A stretch of DNA of 64,000 bases from Vulcanisaeta souniana JCM 11219 (GTDB lineage: Archaea > Thermoproteota > Thermoprotei > Thermoproteales > Thermocladiaceae), in contig NZ_AP026830.1 in the NCBI RefSeq assembly GCF_026000775.1, positions 1,449,056 to 1,513,055 of the forward strand. Reading direction: 5' to 3'. Each line of letters begins with the position of its first letter. Position 1 is the stretch's first letter. Positions 56,131 through 64,000 of this stretch are shown here, piece after piece. The notes under the pieces are model-generated. The model was not told the origin of the DNA, searched no databases, and saw nothing but the letters and a program-made list of their open reading frames with translations. A program made the position numbers and the translations under genes.

Positions 56131-56334
56131 TTATATAGATCTCGAACCCATCATCGTGCCCCTCAACTCGGCGTTGTAGCCTGCACTCCTGAGCTTCTCC
56201 TGAACTGCCTTGGCATCCTCAAGCCTACTGTGCTCAATCCTAAGCTCCACATAGCCATTATTATTCATGTATACATTAATCCACGCATCATCAATGACCT
56301 CAATTGATGACCTACCCCTTGCCTTAATCCTCAT
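56131..56334 (-). CDS. Small hypothetical alpha/beta protein
   Basis: 67 residues from ATG 56334 (an ATG at 56349 would add five). It shows beta strands (SSIEVIDDAWINVYM, GYVELRIEHS) and one helix (LEDAKAVQEKLRSAGY), a small ferredoxin-like layout like that of Pcc1-type proteins, but no family motif. It follows the membrane protein at 56357, so the two genes are probably cotranscribed. Confidence 0.55.
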   Translation of the reverse strand: MRIKARGRSSIEVIDDAWINVYMNNNGYVELRIEHSRLEDAKAVQEKLRSAGYNAELRGTMMGSRSI

Positions 56335-56356
56335 GCTAGTCAATGCCAACGGTCGC

Positions 56357-56848
56357 TTAAATCCATACTGCGCAGTCTATTTTGGCAATTACGTAAATCT
56401 CCATGAGTGAAAGGATCGTTAATAGGGTTAGGTTGATCCATGTAATTATGCCATAGGATAATGCCAGATCCAGCGAGTTGATCAGTGAATATATCATTGA
56501 GGATAATGAGGTAATGGCTATTATGAGTAGGGCAATGACATAAAGCCGCGCTCTAATCCATAACTCCCTACTCTCCCTATTCACATCAAGCGCTGCCCTG
56601 TGGGCCCACACCGCATCCCTAATCCTCGTGAGGTATAGTTCCTTAATCCCGCTGAGCATCCTATATAGCACCATTAATGTTGTCGTGAGGATTACCATCA
56701 CCACCATCATTAATGATATGTAAACCAGGATATAATGTATCAGTAATGAGACAGTTACATCAATAATTATTATGGAGGTAACCTGCACGGATAACACCAA
56801 GCCTATTGACCTAATGATCTCACCAAGTTGTTTCCCAAACCTGTTCAT
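56357..56848 (-). CDS. Hypothetical membrane protein with about four helices
   Basis: 163 residues. Two hydrophobic helices at the N-terminus (TSIIIIDVTVSLLIHYIL, ISLMMVVMVILTTTLMVL), a charged middle loop (RIRDAVWAHRAALDVNRES) and two helices at the end (LYVIALLIIAITSLSSMIY, WINLTLLTILSLMEIYVIA). No known family recognised. First gene of a small minus-strand operon. Confidence 0.6.
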   Translation of the reverse strand: MNRFGKQLGEIIRSIGLVLSVQVTSIIIIDVTVSLLIHYILVYISLMMVVMVILTTTLMVLYRMLSGIKELYLTRIRDAVWAHRAALDVNRESRELWIRARLYVIALLIIAITSLSSMIYSLINSLDLALSYGIITWINLTLLTILSLMEIYVIAKIDCAVWI

Positions 56849-56984
56849 TGATAATCCAGGTCGTTTTTAACGAGGTCCATTATTTGACAATTATTACACA
56901 TTCCAGGGTAAAGACTGACCCCAAACTAATGAACCCGAGTTTTGTCTTGACAAAAGGTATTTTTACCCGGTACTGGTATGAATT

Positions 56985-57238
56985 TTGCGTTCGGTAGGGA
57001 AATCACGGATCCCGTTGTTCTATGATAGGGAGGAGGAACTGAACGCATTGACCAACGCCTTTAAAACTAGCAACCAATAACCGTAATCGGGTATAGGAGA
57101 CTTGGTAAATCCTCGCTCCTCAACGTAGCCCTTAAACTCGTTAGTGATGAATTTATAACGGTAAAACCATCCCTAGAGGGTATTAGAACCATTAGACAAT
57201 TCATAGACCTATACGCAATGGACCCCTTCCTGTCTTGA
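56985..57238 (+). pseudogene. Frameshifted N-terminal remnant of an archaeal ATPase
   Basis: From a TTG at 56985 the frame gives VGKSRIPLFYDREEELNALT. At 57074-57080 the reading shifts by one base (frame 1 runs into TAA at 57078), and the other frame gives PITVIGYRRLGKSSLLNVA, a Walker A like that of the ATPase at 14422. It then stops at TGA 57236-57238, after about 85 codons where the family has over 300. The rest of the gene is gone or decayed in 57239-57510. Confidence 0.75.
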
Positions 57239-57510
57239 GGGGTGGGAGTTCCCTCGCGATGGTTCATTGGTTCCCTCATCTATTCGTGACTGCATCCGTC
57301 GTCTGGGGTAATTGTGAGGTTTGGGATTGTTATTGAATTCTATTCACCCTTAATCTTGGGTGTGCTTGACGTACCCTAGGGTTAACGGCAATGACTGGCA
57401 TCCCATTACTCCATTGGGTAATTGCCTTAATTCATGTCTATACACTGGGCGCATGATGCTTGGCAACCACTATAATAGGATAATCCTCATTTAAAACTAG
57501 GTCAGTAGGG
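57239..57510. other. Gene-poor stretch after the broken ATPase
   Basis: 272 nt without a convincing ORF on either strand. Short coding-like pieces (for example VIVRFGIVIEFYSPLILGVL around 57307-57365) may be decayed remains of the ATPase gene. Confidence 0.35.
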
Positions 57511-58800
57511 TTATGCGGATTCATCAAGTTTTCTTAACTCAATCCCGGTATTGTCACGGGTTATTGCAACGCCTATTATTGCGATTATGAAGCCTACTAT
57601 GAGCATCACTGAGTAACCGATTATGAGGCCGAGTCTAAGCCAGAAGGGTGCTGTGAGTAAGGCTGCCGTGGCCCCTATGGAGGCCATGTTCCAGATGAAC
57701 CCAATCGCTGAGCCCCTATAACGCGTTGGGAATAACTCGGCTAGGTATGCCAGCATCACGCCGCCAGTACCAATGACGCTGGATAGTATGCCTGCAGAAA
57801 CCACGAGTAGTGCAAAGGAGATCCTTAGGACGGCAGCGAGTGGGTAGGCAAGTATAATACCTAGCAGTGAATAGTATAGGAATGCATATTTCCTCTTTGT
57901 CACATCACTAAGTACGCCGCCCACTATCGTTATGATACCGCCAATAAGTGATGCATAGGTAAGTCCCCAGAACACAGTGGATAGGGGCATCCTGAGAAAG
58001 GTCTCTAGATAAGTTGGTAGGAAGCCAAGTGTTGCATAGGCGACCCAGAAGATGCCGGCAAGTAGGAGTAGGGCTATTAACGCGTCGCGATAGCCTCTCC
58101 TGAAGAACTCGATCACTGGCGCCCTGGAGACCTTACCAGCGTTCCTTAACTCCCTGTATATGCTTGGTTCATCAACGGCTAACCTGAGCAAAATACCAAT
58201 CACGGCTACGGCAAGACCAACCAGGAATGCATATCTCCATCCATAGGCCACGAAAGTCTTTGTGCCGAAGTAATCCCTGAGGGAAGCAAAGGTGAATGCG
58301 GCGAGGGCGTAGCCCCAGTAGTACCCACTTTCAATTACTCCAGAGACTAGGCCCCTATACCTTGGTGATGAGCTTTCAATGGCCACCAAGTGCGAGCCAC
58401 TGACTTCACCACCTACGAATATGCCCACCAAGAGCCTCAGTAACACGAAGAGTGCGGTGGCCATTAAGCCGATCTGTTGATAAGTAGGTAGCGCCCCCGT
58501 GAGGGCCGAGGATACGCCAAGGCCAAGTAGTGTTATCATCATTGTGAGCCTCCTGCCAACTCTATCGGCTACATGCCCAAATATGATGCCACCGAGGGGT
58601 CTAGCAAGTAGTGTCAGTGAATATGAGGCGAAGACGAAGAGGAGCCTGGCAGTTAAGTTTGTTGGTGGGAAGAAGTATGTGCCGAGGACTGAGGCTATGA
58701 ATAGGACTAGGGTTAAGTCGAAGACGTCAACCATCCAACCAAGCATGCCACCAATCATGGCCCTGGCATTTATTCCCTCAGTAGTTACCTGCCCAACCAC
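57511..58800 (-). CDS. Major facilitator superfamily transporter
   Basis: 429 residues with about 12 hydrophobic helices. It carries the MFS motif between helices 2 and 3 (GHVADRVGRRLTMM) and a second such element (GVLSDVTKRKYAFL) in the other half, plus the loop R-YRG and RYRGSAIGF of the metabolite:H+ symporter branch. The substrate cannot be told. It stands alone between the ATPase remnant and alaX. Confidence 0.88.
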   Translation of the reverse strand: MVGQVTTEGINARAMIGGMLGWMVDVFDLTLVLFIASVLGTYFFPPTNLTARLLFVFASYSLTLLARPLGGIIFGHVADRVGRRLTMMITLLGLGVSSALTGALPTYQQIGLMATALFVLLRLLVGIFVGGEVSGSHLVAIESSSPRYRGLVSGVIESGYYWGYALAAFTFASLRDYFGTKTFVAYGWRYAFLVGLAVAVIGILLRLAVDEPSIYRELRNAGKVSRAPVIEFFRRGYRDALIALLLLAGIFWVAYATLGFLPTYLETFLRMPLSTVFWGLTYASLIGGIITIVGGVLSDVTKRKYAFLYYSLLGIILAYPLAAVLRISFALLVVSAGILSSVIGTGGVMLAYLAELFPTRYRGSAIGFIWNMASIGATAALLTAPFWLRLGLIIGYSVMLIVGFIIAIIGVAITRDNTGIELRKLDESA

Positions 58801-58883
58801 GTTTTTTATTGATCAAGGCATTATATAAGTATTACCGTAAATGAAATAGGTTATTTAGATGAGAAGCGTTAATATTGAGAAAT

Positions 58884-58957
58884 ACCCACTAAACGTGGGT
58901 CGAATGAAATAGCCATTAAGGAGTACCGGCTCGTTAGGTTAGAGACTCATGAGTCTC
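58884..58957. other. Two inverted repeats between the transporter and alaX genes
   Basis: ACCCAC-TAAAC-GTGGGT (58884-58900) and the perfect 16-nt palindrome GAGACTCATGAGTCTC (58942-58957) lie in the 226-nt gap between the MFS start and the alaX end. They could be operator sites or part of a decayed gene; a short frame here (KEYRLVRLETHES...) is open but has no start. No terminator is evident. Confidence 0.45.
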
Positions 58958-59026
58958 AATTCCTCATAGAGAAAGAGATGAAGTATAAGTTACGGTTAAG
59001 TTTAATTATTAAGGCCCGAGGGCGTT

Positions 59027-59758
59027 TTAGGGCTTCACCGTATAATAAACCCTCTTCTTATCCTTACCCCTACTCTCGGACTTAAGGAACACTATCTCAC
59101 CGATCTCTCTCGTGTTAGCCACGTGCGGTCCGCCATCAGCCTGCACGTCAATACCCTCAATCTCCACAATCCTCCACTCCTCCCCAGGCGGTGGTTCCCT
59201 CTCGGCAAGCTTCACGATGCCAGGTATCTTCAAAGCCTCCTCCCTCTTCAGGAAGTATACCTTCACAGGAATACCTCTCTTGACAACCTCATTGGCCTCC
59301 GTGATTAAGTCCTGGAATGCCTTCCTAAGGGCATCACTGCTCAGGGCTAGATTGTAGTCATCCCTTGCGTACTCAGGCGTTATTTCACCACCAGTGACCA
59401 ACGCATTATACTTCCTATAGGCCAATGCAGCTATTATGTGAGTTGCCGTGTGAAGTCTCATTAATCTATACCTCCTCTCCCAATCAATTACTCCATGAAC
59501 AGTATCACCAACCTTGAACCTCGGTTCTCTATCAAGTAAATGTACGGCATCCTCACCCTCCTTAACAACCTCCTTAACCACATACTCCTCGCCCTGCCAA
59601 GTCAGCTTGCCAGTGTCGTTGGACACACCGCCACTCCTTGGATGAAACATTGTTTGATCAAGCCAAACCCTATTACCATTGATCCTAACAACCACTGCAT
59701 CAAATTCCCTCCTATAGGAATCCCACCAATAGAGGAATTTCGTTGGCATGGATTTCAA
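59027..59758 (-). CDS. alaX: Alanyl-tRNA editing protein AlaX
   Basis: 243-residue AlaX-M-type editing protein that removes serine or glycine from mischarged tRNA-Ala. The N-terminal glycine-rich motif FHPRSGGVSNDTG and the zinc motif HTATH (near residue 115) match. The second metal motif reads QADGGPHV, where the AlaRS editing domain has a Cys in CGGTH. That Asp is also seen in some archaeal AlaX proteins by my recollection. Confidence 0.85.
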   Translation of the reverse strand: MKSMPTKFLYWWDSYRREFDAVVVRINGNRVWLDQTMFHPRSGGVSNDTGKLTWQGEEYVVKEVVKEGEDAVHLLDREPRFKVGDTVHGVIDWERRYRLMRLHTATHIIAALAYRKYNALVTGGEITPEYARDDYNLALSSDALRKAFQDLITEANEVVKRGIPVKVYFLKREEALKIPGIVKLAEREPPPGEEWRIVEIEGIDVQADGGPHVANTREIGEIVFLKSESRGKDKKRVYYTVKP

Positions 59759-59785
59759 GGAAGAGCCGGAAATTAATATATTGCG

Positions 59786-61033
59786 CTATGCCGGTATTCC
59801 AAAGAATCTCTTTATTGTGTAAAGCATGACATCATGCGTCTTGACCAAGTCATCCACTGTAACATACTCATTATAGGCATGGGCCAAGGCAAGCTCACCA
59901 GGTCCATAAACAACCGTCGGAATGCCCCTAGCCCTCAGGTACCTACCGTCAGTGGCCCCCGTCACTATTATCGGCTTAGGCGTCGAACCAAGCGTCTTCT
60001 CAATACCCTCATGAATAAGCCTGACAATGGTATCGCTGGGGCTCGTGTAATTAGGCTCACTGGTGTCCAGAACTTCAACATCGGCTGCACCGCATAACCC
60101 GCTCCTTAGGTGGTTAATTACCTGGTTCGGCGAAACACCAGGCGGGATCCTCATGTCAAGTTCTAGCTCTGCGTAGTCAGGTACCATGTTTATCTTCGAG
60201 CCACCCCTAATAACGCCCGGGTTGAAGGACACTGTGCCAACAACTCCCTCAAAGTCACTAAGCGTTAGGTTAAGTCCTGAAGCCCTCGCAGCCTCAAGGT
60301 AAACCTCGGCTGAATTCCTAATAGCGTTCACTAACTCACTGGGCAATTTAATGCCCTTGTTAAACTCATTAATTAACTCCTCAGCCCTGGTAATTGCCCT
60401 GGTTAACTTCATGATTGCGTTCTCACCAAGCACGGGTAAACTACCGTGGGCAGGCCTACCCCTAGTAACAATTTTGACCTGACAAAGACCCTTCTCACCA
60501 ATGTAATACCTGGAGCTGCCGGAGGGCTCGGCAACCACCGCGGCATCACCGATAAGCGCATCTTCCCTAACCAATGCCTCAACACCTGGGTGACCACCAG
60601 TTTCCTCATCCGCCGTTGCCGAGAATATTAATGTACCTGAGCCCTGCCTCTCTATCAATGGGGCTAATTCTGCGAATACCATCATTATCACTGCCAAGCC
60701 GCCCTTCATGTCCGTGGCACCCCTACCATAGACCCTACCCTCAACGATCTTCCCCGAGAACGGTGGGTAAACCCACCTGGACTCATCGCCGGGAGGAACG
60801 ACATCCATGTGACCGTTAAGTATGAGCACGGGCCTACCCCTACCAACCCTGGCAATCACGTTGGGCTTGTCCTTAGCATACTCCTTGGTTTCACTCGTAA
60901 ACCCACGCTCGCTTAACCAATCCCTTATGAAACTGGCTACATTAATTGTGTAACCAGGAGGATTGACACTGGGTAACTGAATTAGCCTGGACACTAAACT
61001 CGGGATTTCGTTCTTTAGTTCTGCATTGCTCAT
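59786..61033 (-). CDS. M20-family peptidase/deacylase (ArgE/DapE type)
   Basis: 415-residue zinc amidohydrolase. Metal motifs are LNGHMDVVPPGD, GRGATDMKGGLAV and ADEETGGHPG, and the C-terminal ALAHAYNEYV carries the last histidine. It resembles acetylornithine deacetylase or succinyl-diaminopimelate desuccinylase. The true substrate is unknown. No arginine or lysine genes adjoin it. Confidence 0.85.
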   Translation of the reverse strand: MSNAELKNEIPSLVSRLIQLPSVNPPGYTINVASFIRDWLSERGFTSETKEYAKDKPNVIARVGRGRPVLILNGHMDVVPPGDESRWVYPPFSGKIVEGRVYGRGATDMKGGLAVIMMVFAELAPLIERQGSGTLIFSATADEETGGHPGVEALVREDALIGDAAVVAEPSGSSRYYIGEKGLCQVKIVTRGRPAHGSLPVLGENAIMKLTRAITRAEELINEFNKGIKLPSELVNAIRNSAEVYLEAARASGLNLTLSDFEGVVGTVSFNPGVIRGGSKINMVPDYAELELDMRIPPGVSPNQVINHLRSGLCGAADVEVLDTSEPNYTSPSDTIVRLIHEGIEKTLGSTPKPIIVTGATDGRYLRARGIPTVVYGPGELALAHAYNEYVTVDDLVKTHDVMLYTIKRFFGIPA

Positions 61034-61048
61034 TAATTACCCGTGTAA

Positions 61049-62089
61049 TTAATGCTTAATTTGTATTACCCTCGATAGTGCATTAAGAAATAAGTCATTA
61101 ATGTCCCTACTTCTAATACTGACTCTGAAAAATCCCCTTGTTAATGGCGGTACGTTTGACAAGTCCCTAATGAGGAAATTAAGCTTCAGAAGTTCTTCAC
61201 CTAGCCAGGGCTGATGCCTAATTACGAGGTAATGCGTTACGGAGTCATAGTAATTAATACCTAATTCGTTCAATACCTTAGTGAGTCTTGCCTTCTCGTT
61301 CTCTATATAACTAATAGTTGATTCCCTAAACCCGTTGGCCTGTTTCATATACTTTGAAACCGCATATTCAGCAATCGAATTCACAGGCCAGGTAGGCACT
61401 AAATGCTCAATATCGGCCTTGGTATAAATGGCACCAACCCTAAGTCCAGGTATTGCCAGGAACTTCGTGTACGACTTAACAACAAAAACATTGTCATAAC
61501 TCAGGGAATCTCTAATTAACGACTCCCTGTTCCTTACGAAATCCATAAATGACTCATCAACGATTAAGATACCACCACATCTCCTTAACTCTTCAACTAA
61601 CATGAGCAGATAATCGCGCTTAACTAAATATCCCATCGGCGAGTTCGGATTTGACAAAATAAGCAAGGCGTTAGGTCCCAATCTATTAAGTAAGGTATCC
61701 AATATCCCATCGTGGCCCCAGTATTCGACAAGCTCGATCCTGGCATTAACTAATTGGCTCAGCCTCAGGTAATCACTGTAGTTCGGTATGGGTATTATAA
61801 TGTGCCCAGGCCTTAACCACATGATTAGTACCTGCAGAGCCTCCGTGGCGCCATTAAACACGTAAGTGACTCCATAATTAACTCCCTCGTACTCAGCCAA
61901 GGCCATCCTTAATTCATCACCAAGCTCTGTTGGATAATGCGCATAATGCTCCTCATCAACTCCCCTCCTAATTAGCTCAATTAATTCCCTAGGAGCACCC
62001 AGTGGGTTCATATTCGAGCTCATGTCTATTAAGCCATACCTCCATCCATACCCACCATGCCCTCTTGTTCCGCCTCCTACGCTGTTCAT
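61049..62089 (-). CDS. PLP-dependent aminotransferase, CobD/HisC-like
   Basis: 346-residue fold-type I enzyme. The PLP lysine is in VKSYTKFLAIPGLRVG, an SxTKxxxIPGLR motif shared by threonine-phosphate decarboxylase (CobD) and histidinol-phosphate aminotransferase. The N-terminus GGTRGHGGYGWRYGLIDMSS and NMNPLG look more like CobD. Other parts are NPNSPMGYL and the aspartate in LIVDESFMDF. With no cobalamin or histidine genes near, function stays open. It precedes the M20 gene by 15 nt in the same direction. Confidence 0.78.
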   Translation of the reverse strand: MNSVGGGTRGHGGYGWRYGLIDMSSNMNPLGAPRELIELIRRGVDEEHYAHYPTELGDELRMALAEYEGVNYGVTYVFNGATEALQVLIMWLRPGHIIIPIPNYSDYLRLSQLVNARIELVEYWGHDGILDTLLNRLGPNALLILSNPNSPMGYLVKRDYLLMLVEELRRCGGILIVDESFMDFVRNRESLIRDSLSYDNVFVVKSYTKFLAIPGLRVGAIYTKADIEHLVPTWPVNSIAEYAVSKYMKQANGFRESTISYIENEKARLTKVLNELGINYYDSVTHYLVIRHQPWLGEELLKLNFLIRDLSNVPPLTRGFFRVSIRSRDINDLFLNALSRVIQIKH

Positions 62090-62149
62090 ACGCCATGGAG
62101 TTAAGGCATAAGTTAAATAAATCCCTACTATTATTGAATCCGATAATTA

Positions 62150-62596
62150 ATGCATTACGAGCATGCACATGGGCATTTTGGACCACCGCCACAGTGGTTC
62201 ATAAAGAGGAGAGGACTGAAATACCTGGTGCTTTACCTACTCAATAATAAGGGTCCAATGACTGGTGCTCAGATTATTGATGAGATTGAGAGGTTATCAA
62301 TGGGTTTCTGGAGACCAAGCCCTGGCTCTGTCTACCCAGCCCTTGATGAGCTTGAGAAAGAGGGTTTAATTAAGGTGGCTAAGGTGGAAGGTACGAAGAA
62401 GTACTATGAAATAACCGAAAGCGGTAAGGCTTTCATTGGTTTACCAAATGTCGATAAAACCAGTGCTGCAATTAACGACTTCATATCGCTGGCTAAGTAC
62501 ATAATTGATAATTGGGACACAATTAGTGAAGGTGACAAGGGTAGAATTAGGGAGGTCATTAAAGACCTCATTAAGGCAGCTAATATTCAGTGCTAG
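62150..62596 (+). CDS. PadR-family transcriptional regulator
   Basis: 148-residue winged-helix protein. The PadR motif GSVYPALDELEKEGLIKVAKVEGTKKYY is present (in part here) after KYLVLYLLNNKGPMTGAQII, with a C-terminal helix for dimerisation. The N-terminus HYEHAHGHFGPPP is histidine-rich and could bind a metal. It is divergent from the aminotransferase gene 60 nt away and overlaps the end of the ATPase gene by 4 nt. Confidence 0.85.
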   Translation: MHYEHAHGHFGPPPQWFIKRRGLKYLVLYLLNNKGPMTGAQIIDEIERLSMGFWRPSPGSVYPALDELEKEGLIKVAKVEGTKKYYEITESGKAFIGLPNVDKTSAAINDFISLAKYIIDNWDTISEGDKGRIREVIKDLIKAANIQC

Positions 62597-63648
62597 GCCA
62601 CGTTGTAGAGGACCACGTGGGGCATCTTCATCTCATCAATAAACCACTTGTTCCTAACCTCCATGATTAATTGTCTACCATCTATGTAATTACCCAGGAA
62701 CTTAGTGATTGCTTGGCCAAGACCCTCACTTAGGCAATAGTCTGCGTTTTCAAAGAGGATCACTGAAGGCCTTCTGGCCACCATTAATTGGGTGATTAAT
62801 GCTAACATGGTTTTCATATGGCAGGGTAACTCGTCACCAATATGCACAAGGCCCCTTTTATCGACGTAAGACAGCACCAACTCACCACCATACCAACCAG
62901 CCCTGAAGTTCCTAAATCCAAGTTCACTAAGTACCTTCCTAAGGAACCTAATGTCAGGGTCTCTCCTGGGGTCAGTGAACAACTGTGATAAAACCTCAAC
63001 CAAGTTATCACCATGCTCGCCAATGAAGTCCATATACCTCTCGTCGGTTCCTCGACTACGTCCCCTAAAATCTATGTAAGGGCCGATCCTATAAACACCC
63101 AGACCAATTATGAAGTCCCTGAGGATCTTAATCACAGAAAGCGTCGCCTCAAAGTCCTCAGAAGCACTACCAACTAGTTGAAGGGCTTGCTCCTTGGGGG
63201 TTAACCCATCTGGGTTTAGTAGGATTGACGTGTCAGCAACATCGACATCCATGGGATACTTAACCCTACTTAGGCTATTCCTGTACTCAGTGACTATGAT
63301 CTCCTTATTATCAATCTTGATCGCCTGCACGTAACCGCCCTCATCAACACCAATACTAATCGTAACCGAATCCCCTGGGTAACCCACCTCCTCTAACTTC
63401 CGCTTGACCCATTCGTCAAGCGTAATCGTCATATCAATCCTGGCATCACCAACCCTAGTAAAGCCATCAAGGTTCACCCTGTCCCTAACGCCCTTGAATA
63501 CTCGCCATAGTAGCTCAATTATCATTGTCTTACCGGAGCCTGGGGGTCCTGTGATCACGGTCAGTGGCCCTAGGTCGAATCCAATATTTACTCCGTAGAA
63601 ACCCTTAATACTAAGCCTTGCAATAAGCACAAAGGGCCATAGCAACAT
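62593..63648 (-). CDS. AAA-type ATPase, paralogue of the 82-1095 ATPase
   Basis: 351-residue ATPase with Walker A VITGPPGSGKTMIIELL and a Walker B-like VILFENADYCLSEG. The signature region ELPCHMKTMLALITQL is degenerate. Shape and motif order match the ATPase at the other end of the window. A GTG at 63630 fits better with the TATA-like CTTAATAAAT (63650-63659) than the ATG at 63648. No partner gene accompanies it; its 3' end overlaps padR tail-to-tail by 4 nt. Confidence 0.7.
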   Translation of the reverse strand: MLLWPFVLIARLSIKGFYGVNIGFDLGPLTVITGPPGSGKTMIIELLWRVFKGVRDRVNLDGFTRVGDARIDMTITLDEWVKRKLEEVGYPGDSVTISIGVDEGGYVQAIKIDNKEIIVTEYRNSLSRVKYPMDVDVADTSILLNPDGLTPKEQALQLVGSASEDFEATLSVIKILRDFIIGLGVYRIGPYIDFRGRSRGTDERYMDFIGEHGDNLVEVLSQLFTDPRRDPDIRFLRKVLSELGFRNFRAGWYGGELVLSYVDKRGLVHIGDELPCHMKTMLALITQLMVARRPSVILFENADYCLSEGLGQAITKFLGNYIDGRQLIMEVRNKWFIDEMKMPHVVLYNVA

Positions 63649-63786
63649 TATTTATTAAGGTTAGGTCTCATGTTTAACATGCCTTGGAGTGTTTTTATTG
63701 CTGTATATATATATTATATTTTATTATGATAAAGTATATATATTTAATTGATAAAGCTTTAAAGCAGTACCCAAAGCCATAATAAC

Positions 63787-64000
63787 GTGAACCTAGACCT
63801 AGCCCCGGATCCTCTGCTTGTGGTTCCAGGACCGTCCCAGATACCACCTAGGGTTATGAAGGCGTTAATGAGGGTTGTGGATCATAGATCTCCACACTTC
63901 CATAGGCTATATAGGGATGTAGTTGAGGGGCTTAAGTATGTATTTCGCACCAATGGTGATGTTTATCCAATAACAGCCAGCGGGACTGGCGCAGTCGAGA
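63787..64000 (+). CDS. Class V aminotransferase, N-terminal part (cut by window edge)
   Basis: Open frame from GTG 63787 to the window end, 71 codons. PDPLLVVPGPSQIPPRVMKA, DHRSPHFHRLYRDVVEGLKY and PITASGTGAVE are typical of the serine/alanine-glyoxylate aminotransferase family (PLP, fold type I). The long AT-rich stretch 63700-63760 in front has several TATA-like runs. Substrate unknown from this part. Confidence 0.82.
   Translation, partial: MNLDLAPDPLLVVPGPSQIPPRVMKALMRVVDHRSPHFHRLYRDVVEGLKYVFRTNGDVYPITASGTGAVE

Noticed and set aside
57067-57279. 70-codon ORF on the minus strand
   Set aside because: It is antisense to the clear ATPase remnant on the plus strand.

Overview
The window looks like the chromosome of a hyperthermophilic crenarchaeon of the order Thermoproteales, most like Vulcanisaeta or Caldivirga (inference). 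Four things point there. A type I-A CRISPR-Cas locus has the csa5-cas7-cas5a-cas3'-cas3''-cas8a2 order. Many genes sit 20-30 nt downstream of archaeal TATA boxes with little or no 5' leader. A tRNA-Pro gene carries two bulge-helix-bulge introns. A 4-hydroxybutyryl-CoA dehydratase gene is accompanied by pyruvate:ferredoxin oxidoreductase and archaeal PEP carboxylase genes, which fits the dicarboxylate/4-hydroxybutyrate carbon cycle.

Layout. 1-1650: an AAA-type ATPase plus an AT-rich, cysteine-rich partner of unknown function. 1659-13578: the CRISPR-Cas I-A locus, made of an interference operon (minus strand), the divergent regulator csa3, a leader, a 31-repeat array, and the adaptation operon csa1-cas1-cas2-cas4 (minus strand, convergent with the array). 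No cas6 is present. 13671-15423: a VapBC toxin-antitoxin pair with a palindromic operator, then an archaeal ATPase behind its own operator-like inverted repeats. 15430-17983: a small membrane protein, a THEP1 NTPase, a PhoU-like regulator and a methyltransferase. 17970-23015: an Fe-S assembly cluster, sufD-sufB-sufB2 with divergent sufC. 23047-31990: dihydroorotase, the asd-lysC pair, a citramalate synthase-like gene, leuD and leuC, with small unknown genes between. 32339-41285: 4-hydroxybutyryl-CoA dehydratase, the four-subunit pyruvate/2-oxoacid:ferredoxin oxidoreductase, and an HdrC plus HdrA-HdrA-MvhD fusion. 41501-47374: ilvC-ilvN-ilvB, a leuA-like gene, a cupin and leuB. 47606-54554: two glutamate synthase-like proteins, prephenate dehydratase and PEP carboxylase. 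54660-64000: a coiled-coil surface protein, tRNA-Pro, small unknowns, a broken ATPase gene, an MFS transporter, AlaX, an M20 peptidase, a CobD/HisC-like aminotransferase, a PadR regulator, a second AAA ATPase, and the start of a class V aminotransferase cut by the window edge.

How it fits together. Pyruvate links much of the middle of the window. POR makes or uses pyruvate and acetyl-CoA, PEP carboxylase feeds C4 acids, and 4-hydroxybutyryl-CoA dehydratase returns C4 to acetyl-CoA. IlvBNC, citramalate synthase and LeuABCD turn pyruvate into branched-chain amino acids. Glutamate synthase supplies the amino groups. The Hdr-type flavoprotein probably handles ferredoxin or disulfide electrons.

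Main points of interest: two adjacent CRISPR spacers that encode homologous peptides in the same phase; two genes of the LeuA/CimA family whose catalytic N-terminus lies upstream of any usual start codon; the HdrA-HdrA-MvhD fusion; a glutamate synthase with a second degenerate module; the doubly interrupted tRNA-Pro; and the uncharacterised ATPase/cysteine-rich pair next to the cas genes.
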